Shown here: positions 8,069-15,038 of the stretch, piece by piece
How positions within the stretch are numbered: the stretch's first letter is position 1
How the letters are laid out: every line of letters begins with the position of its first letter
Origin: Pseudomonadota bacterium
Lineage (GTDB): Bacteria; Pseudomonadota; Alphaproteobacteria; Ferrovibrionales; Ferrovibrionaceae
Assembly (NCBI GenBank): GCA_023434425.1
Contig: JAEYSS010000122.1
Coordinates: 1-15,838, forward strand
Length of the DNA: 15,838 nt
Direction: 5' to 3'
Program-made: the position numbers and the translations under genes
Notes under the pieces: model-generated
Seen by the model: only the letters and a program-made list of their open reading frames with translations
What the model was told of the DNA's origin: nothing
Databases searched by the model: none

Positions 8069-8953
8069 ATGAAATACCGCCTGCGCCATACCACCTCCTA
8101 CAGCTATTCCTGGCAGGTCGATATCTCGCACCACATGCTGCATCTCGCGCTGCCCGATCTGCCGCGCCAGCGGGTGAAAAACTGCAAGGTCAGCACCAGT
8201 CCCACGGCGGGCCGCATGGCGGAGCAGCACGATCATTTCGGCAATCGCGTCACCTGCCTGACGCTGGAGGAATCGCATACCCGCTTCGATGTCGAGCTGC
8301 GCGCCGACATCGAGGTCGATGCCTTCTCGCCCCCGGAGGCATCGGCCACACCAGACTGGGAAACGCTCCGCGATGCGCTGGCCGGCGACGGCTTCCCGGA
8401 TGCGGTGACCGAAAGCGAATTCGTGCATGACTCGCCGCTGGCGCTGCCGAGCGACGAGGCGATCCAGTATGCGCTGCAGAGCTTCACGGCCGCTCGTCCG
8501 GTGCTGGCGGCCGCGCGCGACCTGACGCAGCGCATCTTCAGCGATTTTCGCTACGATCCGGCGGCCACGGAAATCTTCACGCCGGTCGCCGCGGTGATGC
8601 AGAAGCGCGCCGGCGTCTGCCAGGATTTCGCGCATCTGCAGATCGCCATGCTGCGCGGCCTCGGCGTCGCCGCGCGGTATGTCTCGGGCTATATCCGGAC
8701 AGTGAAGGCGGGTGATGATCCCGATACCGGTTTACGCGGCGCCGATGCCAGCCATGCCTGGCTCAGCGTCTGGTGCGGGCCGGACCATGGCTGGATCGAC
8801 CTCGATCCCACCAACAACCTGATCTGTTCCGACGAGCATGTGGTGGCGGCTGTTGGCCGCGATTACGGCGATATCAGCCCGGTGCGCGGCGTGGTGCTGG
8901 GCGGCGGACCGCACCGGATCGGCGTCGCGGTCGAATTGCTGCCGCTCGCCTGA
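8069..8953 (+). CDS. Transglutaminase-like cysteine protease-fold protein
   Basis: The product has 294 residues and is the last gene of the operon. The N-terminal domain (MKYRLRHTTSYSYSWQVDIS) is a paralogue of the first domain of the 1141-residue protein upstream. The catalytic core is intact: C184 (GVCQDFAHLQ), H229 (ASHAWLSV) and the aspartate in WIDLDPTNN (D246, or D244). The core spacing (184/229/246) is almost the same as in the large protein (180/229/245), which points to an old duplication within the operon. I chose the ATG at 8069 over a TTG nine bases earlier because the ATG start aligns with the paralogue's N-terminus and leaves room for GGCGGG at 8053-8058. Members of this fold in bacteria usually hydrolyse or transfer amide bonds; with an ATP-grasp partner it may cleave or attach the peptide product (inference). 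It lacks a signal peptide, so it is predicted cytoplasmic. Confidence 0.9.
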   Translation: MKYRLRHTTSYSYSWQVDISHHMLHLALPDLPRQRVKNCKVSTSPTAGRMAEQHDHFGNRVTCLTLEESHTRFDVELRADIEVDAFSPPEASATPDWETLRDALAGDGFPDAVTESEFVHDSPLALPSDEAIQYALQSFTAARPVLAAARDLTQRIFSDFRYDPAATEIFTPVAAVMQKRAGVCQDFAHLQIAMLRGLGVAARYVSGYIRTVKAGDDPDTGLRGADASHAWLSVWCGPDHGWIDLDPTNNLICSDEHVVAAVGRDYGDISPVRGVVLGGGPHRIGVAVELLPLA

Positions 8954-9076
8954 CCGGCCCGATCCTCCGCTTACGGCCTGCCTCGCTGCTGGGCAGCCGC
9001 ATCGCCGGTCGCCCGCCTCTTGGGCAGAGAACGCGGCTTGACCGCACCGAAATGGCCCAAACCGGCCTGAAATCGC

Positions 9077-9092
9077 TGGCACGAAATCTGCT
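9077..9092 (+). promoter_or_regulatory. Candidate sigma-54 (RpoN) -24/-12 promoter
   Basis: The 16 bases read TGGCACG, then AAAT, then CTGCT. The sigma-54 consensus is TGGCACG-N4-TTGCW, so the full -24 half is present, the GG-to-GC spacing is exact, and the only mismatch is C for the first T of the -12 half. The expected start site is about 9103. The next thing downstream is not a gene but a hairpin and an intrinsic terminator, so the product may be a short RNA. I did not find an obvious NtrC-type activator palindrome upstream. Matches of this quality can occur by chance in GC-rich DNA. Confidence 0.5.
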
Positions 9093-9102
9093 TTACAGAG
9101 AA

Positions 9103-9227
9103 TGGCATCCGATGCCGAGGCGCATCGGGCTGCGAGTACCCCGGCTGCTGGGCTTTTGCTCGGCCCCGGGTGGCGAGACGGACACTTCACGCCGGCTGCG
9201 GGCTTTCCCGCCAGCCGGCGTTTTTTT
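9103..9227 (+). ncRNA. Candidate small RNA, about 125 nt, between a sigma-54-like promoter and a terminator
   Basis: The limits are inferred: the 5' end is the start expected from the -24/-12 element at 9077-9092, and the 3' end is the T-tract of the terminator at 9190-9227. Inside, 9109-9115 (CCGATGC) pairs perfectly with 9122-9128 (GCATCGG) over a six-base loop, and CCCGG at 9140-9144 can pair with CCGGG at 9166-9170. The terminator forms the third stem. I do not recognise an RNA family: the conserved cores of SRP RNA, RNase P RNA and tmRNA are absent, and it does not fold as a tRNA. Two in-frame ATGs (9102 and 9113) could start short peptides, but these frames read through the terminator and lack a clear ribosome site. 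The terminator may simply end the transglutaminase operon transcript. Confidence 0.35.
9190..9227 (+). terminator. Rho-independent terminator
   Basis: CGCCGGCT (9190-9197) pairs with AGCCGGCG (9213-9220). Inside it GCGGG (9198-9202) pairs with CCCGC (9207-9211) around a CTTT loop, leaving one bulged C. Seven T residues follow directly (9221-9227). It works on the plus strand. It would end either the transglutaminase/ATP-grasp operon, 237 bp after its stop codon, or the candidate small RNA. Confidence 0.88.
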
Positions 9228-9345
9228 GCCCCGAATGTACCAATGGTCCGGCAAGATTCCCGGAATCGTCCGCATGGCGTTGACGGGAGGCGAGGGCTAG
9301 GCTGCCGGCCCTGACAGCAAAATTCCGTCTGGGGATGATTCACCA

Positions 9346-9957
<612 letters not shown>

Positions 9958-9974
9958 CCGGGACGGTCTGAACC

Positions 9975-10523
9975 ATGAGCGATGCGGCGATATCACAGCC
10001 CTGGCTGCAGGATCGCCGCATCGCGCATCTGCTCGGCTTATGGCGCGCGGCACGACCCGCCCCAAACCGCTTGCCGGGCCGCGCCGCCAGCGATCCGCTG
10101 ACACTCGGCGCCGAGTTGCTGCCCTATGCCGCGCTGATCGAGGCGACGGACAACGCCACGCGCTTCCGCTTTCGCCTGGTCGGCAGCCGGCTGGCCGAGC
10201 ATGCCGGCCTTGATCTCACCGGTCATTACATCGAAGACCTCAATCCCAATCGCGAGTATGTCGAATACGTCAACGGTCTCTACCGGCAGGCGCGCGACGA
10301 GGGCCTGCCGGTCTATTCCGAGACGCGCTATCGCGCGCCCAGCGGCCGGGTCGGCCTGACGCGCCGTCTGACCTGCCCGCTCGCCGCCGATGGTCGCAAT
10401 GTCGACATGTTCGTCGCCGTGCAGGTCTTCGAGACGGACGACCGTGACGGCGACGCCCCGACCTATACCTATGCCGCCAGTTTCCAGCCGGGGATTCTGA
10501 AAGCGCTGGCGGATGCGGATTAG
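9975..10523 (+). CDS. PAS domain-containing protein (PAS_5 family)
   Basis: The product has 182 residues. DPLTLGAELLPYAALIE followed by FRFRLVGSRLAEHAGLDLTG and YIEDLNP is the pattern of the PAS_5 family, which is common in alphaproteobacteria as short, single-domain proteins. The PAS fold covers about residues 40-150; no kinase, cyclase or DNA-binding domain is attached, and no signal peptide or membrane segment is seen. The role is unknown; a sensor or adaptor that works through a partner is a fair guess. GGGACGG lies about ten bases before the ATG. It follows the glutathione S-transferase gene by 17 bp and converges on the EF-G paralogue. Confidence 0.85.
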   Translation: MSDAAISQPWLQDRRIAHLLGLWRAARPAPNRLPGRAASDPLTLGAELLPYAALIEATDNATRFRFRLVGSRLAEHAGLDLTGHYIEDLNPNREYVEYVNGLYRQARDEGLPVYSETRYRAPSGRVGLTRRLTCPLAADGRNVDMFVAVQVFETDDRDGDAPTYTYAASFQPGILKALADAD

Positions 10524-10551
10524 GCGACGCGTGAGCGACGGTAAAAGAAAC

Positions 10552-10640
10552 GTCACCCTCGGATTTATTCCGAGGGTCAATTCCCACCGCCCACGCATCG
10601 AAACGCGCAGATGGACCCTCGGAATAAATCCGAGGGTGAC
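10552..10640. repeat. Pair of inverted palindromic repeats in a convergent gap
   Basis: A 27-bp arm at 10552-10578 is repeated without mismatch, in inverted orientation, at 10614-10640, with 35 bp between. Each arm is itself a hairpin: ACCCTCGG and CCGAGGGT flank a seven-base AT-rich loop. The whole can therefore form two small hairpins or one long cruciform. It lies between the stop codons of the PAS gene and the EF-G paralogue, so it may stop transcription from both sides. The form resembles the dispersed palindromic intergenic repeats known in many alphaproteobacteria. No T-tract follows either hairpin. Confidence 0.85.
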
Positions 10641-10666
10641 GATCTAAAATCTGCCGTCAGAATCGT

Positions 10667-12730
10667 TCACGCCGCCGCCAGCAGGCGCCGGCGATCCTCC
10701 ACCACGCGTTCGGCCAGCTTGCCGGCCAGTTCCTGCAGATGGTCGAATTTCGCGCTGAAGCCGCCGACACCCAAGGTCATCGAACGCAGTTCGACGGCGA
10801 GGTCGTGCATCTCGGCTTCCGGCAGATAGCAGTCGATCTCGTCCCAACCCGGCCAGTCGGCCCGCGCATTGATGCCGAGGATCTGGCCGCGCCGCGACGA
10901 CACGATGGCATGCACCTTCGCGGTATATTCGGTCGGCACCGTGAAGGTGACGGCCTGGATCGGTTCCAGCAGCACCGGCGCGCATTTGCTCAGCCCTTCG
11001 CTCATCGCCAGCCCGCCGCAGGTGCGGAAGGCCTGGTCCGAGGAATCGACCGAGTGATACTGACCGTCGGTCAGCGTCACCATCACATCGACCACCGGGA
11101 AGCCGAGCGGACCTTTCACCAGCGACTCCTGGATGCCTTCATCCACCGCCGGTATGAAGTTTCTCGGGATGGCGCCGCCGACCACGCGGTTGACGAACTG
11201 ATACCCGGTGCCGCGTGCCTGCGGCGCGATCTCCACCTTGATATCGGCGAACTGGCCATGGCCGCCGGACTGCCGCTTGAAGCGGGCATGCTGGTAGGCG
11301 CCATGGCGGATGGTTTCGCGATATTCGGTCTGCGGCGCGCTGCTGTGCACGCCGACATTGAAGCGGTTCTGCAGCTTGTCGAGGCTGAGCTTCAGATGGA
11401 TCTCGCCCTGGCCCTTCAGCCGCAATTCGCCGCCGCCCTGTTCGATCACCAGGCTGGGATCCTCCTCGCATAATTTATGTAACGCGGTGGTCAGTTTCAC
11501 TTCATCCTTGCGGTCGGTCGGATGCAGCGCCACGGCATGCACCGGCTGCGCCGGTCGCGGCCAGTCGGCAATCGCGCGGCCGACGCCGTCGCCGTTCAGA
11601 TGCTGGCCGGTGGCGATTTCCTCCAGCCGGCCGAGCCCGACGATGTCGCCGGCCTGGGCCTGCGCCATCTTCTCGCTCTGGCCGCCCATGATGCGGTACA
11701 GACCGCTCAGCCGTCGGCCGCCGAGCTGCGCATTCTCGGCAATGCCGCCGCGCCACAGCCGCGCCAGGCTCAGCTTGCCGGTATGCGACTGGTGCAGCGT
11801 CTTGAACACGGTGGCGCTCAACGCACCACCATCCGCGTCCACATCGAGCCGCGTCATGGTCTCCTCGTGATGCGGCGCCTCGTGGCGCAGGGCCTTCCAC
11901 AGTCGCAGCACGCCGTTGCCGTGTTCGGCCGAGCCGAAGAAGACCGGCACGATCAGGTCTTCGGCCAGATCCTTGCGCAGGCGGCTGTAAATGTCGGTCG
12001 GCGCCGGCACGCGGTCTTCCAGCAGCTGCTCCAGCAGCGCGTCGTCGAAATCGGCGATGGTCTCCAGCAGCTGCTGCCGGGCTTCCGTCTCGCGCGGACG
12101 CACGCTGTCGGGCATCTCGATCAGGTCGGAGACCTTGTTCTCGCGCCAGAGGTAAGCGCGTTCGGAGACGAGGTCGACATAGCCGGTGATCGTGTCGCCG
12201 TCACGGATCGGCACTTCGCGCAGCACCAGCGGTTTGGCAGAGACCTGCTGCAGCGCCGACAGCAGATCGCGCATGCGGATGCTGGTCTTGTCGAGCTTGT
12301 TGACGAACAGGATATGCGGAATGCGGCGCTCGTCGAGGAAGCGCAGCAGCGGCGCCAGCGTCACGGCGCGCGCCGGATCGGGCTCGGCCACCACGATGGC
12401 GATATCCGCCACCATCAGCGCGCTCATGGCTTCCTGCGCCAGTTCGACCGATCCGGGGCAGTCGAGGAACACCCATGGCTCGTCGAGGAAGCGGCAATGC
12501 GCCAGATTCGGTTCGATGGTCATCTGCCGGCTGCGCGCTTCCGCGCTGGCATCGCCGACAGATGTGCCGGCCGCGACCGAGCCCTTGCGCGGAATCGCGC
12601 CGGCGCCGAAGAGCAGGGCTTCCATCAGACTGGTCTTGCCGGCGGTGTAAGGACCGACAATCGCAGCGACCCTGGGCGCCTTTGCGCCGGAGTTGCCTAC
12701 ACTGGGCGAGGGTTGAGAGATGTTGGGCAT
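10667..12730 (-). CDS. Elongation factor G-like translation GTPase (EF-G paralogue)
   Basis: The product has 687 residues, the length of EF-G, with its domain order. G domain: P-loop GPYTAGKTS (26-34), switch I remnant RQMTI (68-72) with the threonine kept, D90-C-P-G-S94 in place of the usual DTPGH, NKLD (144-147), and GSAEHG as G5. Domain II follows at about 300, then domain III (EEDPSLVIEQGGGELRLKG) and domains IV/V with GGHGQFADIKVEI and VDVMVTLTDGQYHSVDSS. EF-G moves tRNA and mRNA through the ribosome; this divergent form is a second copy type rather than the housekeeping fusA, which normally sits in the str operon with tufA and ribosomal genes. Its actual role is not known to me. AGGAG lies about eight bases before the ATG. 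It stands alone, divergent from trxC. Confidence 0.9.
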   Translation of the reverse strand: MPNISQPSPSVGNSGAKAPRVAAIVGPYTAGKTSLMEALLFGAGAIPRKGSVAAGTSVGDASAEARSRQMTIEPNLAHCRFLDEPWVFLDCPGSVELAQEAMSALMVADIAIVVAEPDPARAVTLAPLLRFLDERRIPHILFVNKLDKTSIRMRDLLSALQQVSAKPLVLREVPIRDGDTITGYVDLVSERAYLWRENKVSDLIEMPDSVRPRETEARQQLLETIADFDDALLEQLLEDRVPAPTDIYSRLRKDLAEDLIVPVFFGSAEHGNGVLRLWKALRHEAPHHEETMTRLDVDADGGALSATVFKTLHQSHTGKLSLARLWRGGIAENAQLGGRRLSGLYRIMGGQSEKMAQAQAGDIVGLGRLEEIATGQHLNGDGVGRAIADWPRPAQPVHAVALHPTDRKDEVKLTTALHKLCEEDPSLVIEQGGGELRLKGQGEIHLKLSLDKLQNRFNVGVHSSAPQTEYRETIRHGAYQHARFKRQSGGHGQFADIKVEIAPQARGTGYQFVNRVVGGAIPRNFIPAVDEGIQESLVKGPLGFPVVDVMVTLTDGQYHSVDSSDQAFRTCGGLAMSEGLSKCAPVLLEPIQAVTFTVPTEYTAKVHAIVSSRRGQILGINARADWPGWDEIDCYLPEAEMHDLAVELRSMTLGVGGFSAKFDHLQELAGKLAERVVEDRRRLLAAA

Positions 12731-12952
12731 GGGCGGTCTCCTCTGTGCGGCATGAACATGCGGCAGGCCTGGACGGCGATGGGACCGGTTCTAAGCTGCC
12801 GGTCTCAGACGGACGGAACAGCGTTTAACCCTGCGCCAAGGATTCCACAGAACCGCACCGAGAGGTAGCGGATTCGATCCACAATCCGCCGCCCTTGCGG
12901 TTTCGCTTCGCCGCGCCCATCTGTGGAAAAGTGGCGCGGCGGCTGCCGGGCC

Positions 12953-12957
12953 GGAGG
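12953..12957 (+). promoter_or_regulatory. Ribosome-binding site that fixes the trxC start
   Basis: GGAGG sits seven bases before the ATG at 12965. It favours this start over an in-frame ATG at 12923, whose extra 14 residues (MEKWRGGCRAGGFN) have no counterpart in thioredoxin 2 proteins. Confidence 0.85.
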
Positions 12958-12964
12958 ATTTAAC

Positions 12965-13411
12965 ATGGCCGATCAACTGATTATCCCCTGCCCGCATTGC
13001 GCCGCGCTGAACCGCATGGCCGAGGGGCGCCAGTCCGATGCGGGCAAATGCGGCAAATGCCACCAGCCGCTGTTCACCGGCCGTCCGGTGGCGCTCACCG
13101 CCGGCAATTTCGATCGCCATGCCGGGGCTGCCGATCTGCCGCTGCTGGTCGACTTCTGGGCCGAGTGGTGCGGCCCCTGCCGCATGATGGCGCCGGTGAT
13201 CGACCAGGCCGCCGCCGCTTTCGAACCGCATCTGCGGGTCGGCAAGCTGGATACCGAAGCGGAGCAGGGGCTGGCAGCACGCTTCCAGATCCGCTCGATC
13301 CCGACGCTCGCTTTGTTCCGCGGCGGGCGGGAAGTTGCCCGCATCGCCGGGGCCATGCCGCTGCCGCAGCTGCAGCGCTGGGTCGAACAGGCCCTGGCGG
13401 CACGCCCGTAA
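12965..13411 (+). CDS. trxC: Thioredoxin 2 (zinc-binding thioredoxin)
   Basis: The product has 148 residues. An N-terminal zinc ribbon has two CxxC pairs, C9-PH-C12 and C29-GK-C32, the mark of thioredoxin 2. The thioredoxin fold follows with the active site W-C69-G-P-C72 and the cis-proline loop RSIPTLALF. The protein reduces disulfides in the cytoplasm, taking electrons from thioredoxin reductase. In other bacteria TrxC is induced by oxidative stress and the zinc site tunes its redox behaviour. The gene is divergent from the EF-G paralogue, with 234 bp between the two start codons. I see no clear promoter boxes or OxyR site in that gap. The purine permease gene follows after 154 bp, on the same strand but with its own structured leader. 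Confidence 0.95.
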   Translation: MADQLIIPCPHCAALNRMAEGRQSDAGKCGKCHQPLFTGRPVALTAGNFDRHAGAADLPLLVDFWAEWCGPCRMMAPVIDQAAAAFEPHLRVGKLDTEAEQGLAARFQIRSIPTLALFRGGREVARIAGAMPLPQLQRWVEQALAARP

Positions 13412-13457
13412 GGCTATGACGAGTCGCTAGGATTCTGTGTTTTACAATCCCGTTTCA

Positions 13458-13565
13458 TACTAAAGTCGAAGACTGATTCGGCGAGGGGCGGTGCCGGGGG
13501 GCACGCCTCGCCGCTGCATGCTGCCAGGGGCGGATGCAGCCAGATGCAACGGGGGACGAGATCCT
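13458..13565 (+). promoter_or_regulatory. Structured leader of the purine permease gene
   Basis: After an AT-rich patch at about 13439-13464, where TACTAA (13458-13463) could be a -10 box without a good -35, two stems follow in tandem. Stem 1: GGCGAGG (13480-13486) pairs with CCTCGCC (13506-13512), enclosing GTGCC/GGCAC around a GGGG loop. Stem 2: GCTGCAT (13513-13519) pairs with ATGCAGC (13534-13540). The ribosome site GGGGGACGAG (13551-13560) follows at once. The stems abut with no spacer. I do not recognise a purine, guanidine or preQ1 riboswitch core in it. It could be a regulatory leader or merely a stable 5' end. Confidence 0.4.
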
Positions 13566-14855
13566 ATGCTTGATCGGTATTTCAAACTGGCCGAGAACGG
13601 CACCACGGTGAAAACCGAGGTGCTGGCCGGCGTCACCACCTTCCTGACGATGGCCTATATCATCTTCGTCAATCCGGCGATCCTGGGCGATGCCGGTATC
13701 GACAAGGGTGCGGCCTTCGTCGCCACCTGTCTTGCCGCCGCCATCGGCACGGCGATCATGGGGCTGTATGCCAACTATCCCGTCGCGCTGGCGCCGGGCA
13801 TGGGGCTCAACGCCTATTTCACCTATGGCGTCGTGCTCGGCATGGGCCATAGCTGGCAGGTGGCGCTGGGCGCGGTCTTCGTCTCCGGCATCCTCTTCCT
13901 GATCCTGTCGATCCTGCCGGTGCGCGAGAAGATCATCAATGCGATCCCGATGTCGCAGAAATACGCCATCGGCGCCGGCATCGGACTCTTCCTCGGCCTG
14001 ATCGGCCTGAAGAATGCCGGCGTCGTCGTCGATCATGCCGCCACGCTGGTCGGTCTCGGCAAGCTGATGAGCCCGGCCGTCGGCATGGCGATCCTCGGCT
14101 TCTTCGTCATCGCGGTGCTCGACTATCGCAAAGTCCCCGGCGCGATCATGATCTCGATCCTCGGCGTCACCGTGCTTGGCATCGCGCTGGGCCTGTCGCC
14201 GTTCGGCGGCATCGTCTCGACGCCGCCCAGCCTGGCGCCCACGCTGCTGCAGATGGATGTGAAGGGCGCGCTGTCGCTCGGCCTGCTCACCATCGTCTTT
14301 GCCTTCCTGATGGTCGACCTGTTCGACACGGCGGGCACATTGGTGGCGGTCGCGCCGCGCGCCGGCCTGATGAACAAGGACGGCAGTTTGAAGCGGCTCG
14401 GCCCGGCCCTGGTGGCCGATGCCACCGCCACGGTGGCCGGCGCCGCGCTCGGCACCTCCACCACCACCAGCTACATCGAGTCGGCGGCCGGCATCAGGGT
14501 CGGCGGCCGGACCGGACTGACCGCCGTGGTGGTGGCGATCCTGTTCCTGCTGGCATTGTTCTTCGCCCCGCTCGCCGGCTCGATCCCGGTTTACGCCACC
14601 GCGCCAGCGCTGATCTTCGTTGCCTGCGTGATGGCCAGCAGCCTGGCCAAGGTCGACTGGGAGGACATCACCGAATACCTGCCGGCGGTGATCACCGCCG
14701 TGATGATGCCCTTCACCTTCTCGATCGCCACCGGTATCGGCCTGGGCTTCATCACCTTTGTCATCCTGAAGATCTTCACCGGCCGTGCCAAGGATATCCA
14801 TCCGGTGATGGCGGCGGTGTCGCTGGTCTTCCTGATCAAGTTCATCGTCGCGTAA
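13566..14855 (+). CDS. NCS2-family purine permease, AzgA-type (adenine/guanine/hypoxanthine)
   Basis: The product is a 429-residue inner-membrane protein, almost wholly hydrophobic helices (about 12-14 segments), of the AzgA-like branch of the NCS2 nucleobase transporters. Typical features in order: RYFKLAENGTTVKTEVLAG at the N-terminus, FLTMAYIIFVNP, APGMGLNAYFTYGVV, LFDTAGT (252-258) and GTSTTTSYIES (296-306). Members import adenine, guanine or hypoxanthine with protons; which one is used here cannot be read. The ATG at 13566 begins the conserved N-terminus and follows GGGGGACGAG. An in-frame GTG at 13491 would add a tail with no family support and cut through the leader stems. A terminator follows 24 bp after the stop codon. 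No purine metabolism genes are adjacent. Confidence 0.93.
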   Translation: MLDRYFKLAENGTTVKTEVLAGVTTFLTMAYIIFVNPAILGDAGIDKGAAFVATCLAAAIGTAIMGLYANYPVALAPGMGLNAYFTYGVVLGMGHSWQVALGAVFVSGILFLILSILPVREKIINAIPMSQKYAIGAGIGLFLGLIGLKNAGVVVDHAATLVGLGKLMSPAVGMAILGFFVIAVLDYRKVPGAIMISILGVTVLGIALGLSPFGGIVSTPPSLAPTLLQMDVKGALSLGLLTIVFAFLMVDLFDTAGTLVAVAPRAGLMNKDGSLKRLGPALVADATATVAGAALGTSTTTSYIESAAGIRVGGRTGLTAVVVAILFLLALFFAPLAGSIPVYATAPALIFVACVMASSLAKVDWEDITEYLPAVITAVMMPFTFSIATGIGLGFITFVILKIFTGRAKDIHPVMAAVSLVFLIKFIVA

Positions 14856-14879
14856 AACAGCACGGCGGCGGAAACGCAG

Positions 14880-14912
14880 CGGGCGGCCCTGAGGAAGGGG
14901 CCGCCCGTTTTT
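14880..14912 (+). terminator. Rho-independent terminator of the purine permease gene
   Basis: CGGGCGGCCC (14880-14889) pairs perfectly with GGGCCGCCCG (14898-14907) around an eight-base loop, followed by five T residues. It begins 24 bp after the permease stop codon. Confidence 0.93.
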
Positions 14913-14917
14913 CATTT

Positions 14918-15026
14918 CGTCATCCCCGCGCCCGGCGGCGTTGCCGCCTTGCATGTGCTGTCGCGCCAAGCGCGACGGGCGGGGATCCAGTCTATCCACT
15001 GGGTTCCCGCTTTCGCGGGAACGACG
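14918..15026. repeat. Composite palindromic intergenic repeat
   Basis: The unit is a set of nested inverted repeats. ATCCCCGC (14922-14929) pairs with GCGGGGAT (14979-14986) and encloses two perfect hairpins: GGCGGC/GCCGCC (14934-14948) and GTCGCGC/GCGCGAC (14960-14976). A last hairpin, GTTCCCGC/GCGGGAAC (15003-15022), has a TTTC loop. The opening CGTCATCCCCGC and the closing GCGGGAACGACG are typical of the dispersed intergenic repeats of alphaproteobacteria that appear as VIPAKAGIQ-like strings when translated. It lies between the permease terminator and the minus-strand GNAT gene, and may serve as that gene's terminator. Confidence 0.75.
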
Positions 15027-15038
15027 ATAGAAGGAGTG

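Larger units (their letters stand above)
8954..9345. other. 392-bp intergenic region without a convincing protein gene
   Basis: No reading frame here has protein-like composition together with a ribosome site. The frames that stay open read straight through a strong terminator hairpin at 9190-9227 and look like chance. The region does hold a sigma-54-like element (9077-9092), a hairpin (9109-9128) and that terminator, which are listed separately. The last 118 bases before the glutathione S-transferase gene must hold its promoter; TTGACG at 9280-9285 is a possible -35 box, but no -10 box lies at the right distance. Confidence 0.6.

Noticed and set aside
2000..8953. The operon as an anti-phage or toxin system
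   Set aside because: No nuclease, toxin, membrane-pore or nucleotide-signal domain is present, and the neighbourhood is ordinary metabolic and housekeeping chromosome without mobile elements.
9280..9303. TTGACG and TAGGCT as a promoter of the glutathione S-transferase gene
   Set aside because: The boxes are only 12 bp apart, too short for a standard sigma-70 promoter, and the second box is a poor -10.
9102..9314. Short plus-strand frames starting at 9102 or 9113
   Set aside because: Both run through the strong terminator at 9190-9227, lack a ribosome site and have no recognisable sequence.
12923..12964. An upstream in-frame ATG for trxC at 12923
   Set aside because: The added residues have no counterpart in the family, and the good ribosome site belongs to the ATG at 12965.
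13455..14999. A 514-codon open frame on the minus strand opposite the purine permease gene
   Set aside because: Its predicted protein is a low-complexity run of Asp, Arg, Gln and Gly, it crosses the permease terminator and the repeat, and the plus-strand gene is a clear NCS2 permease.
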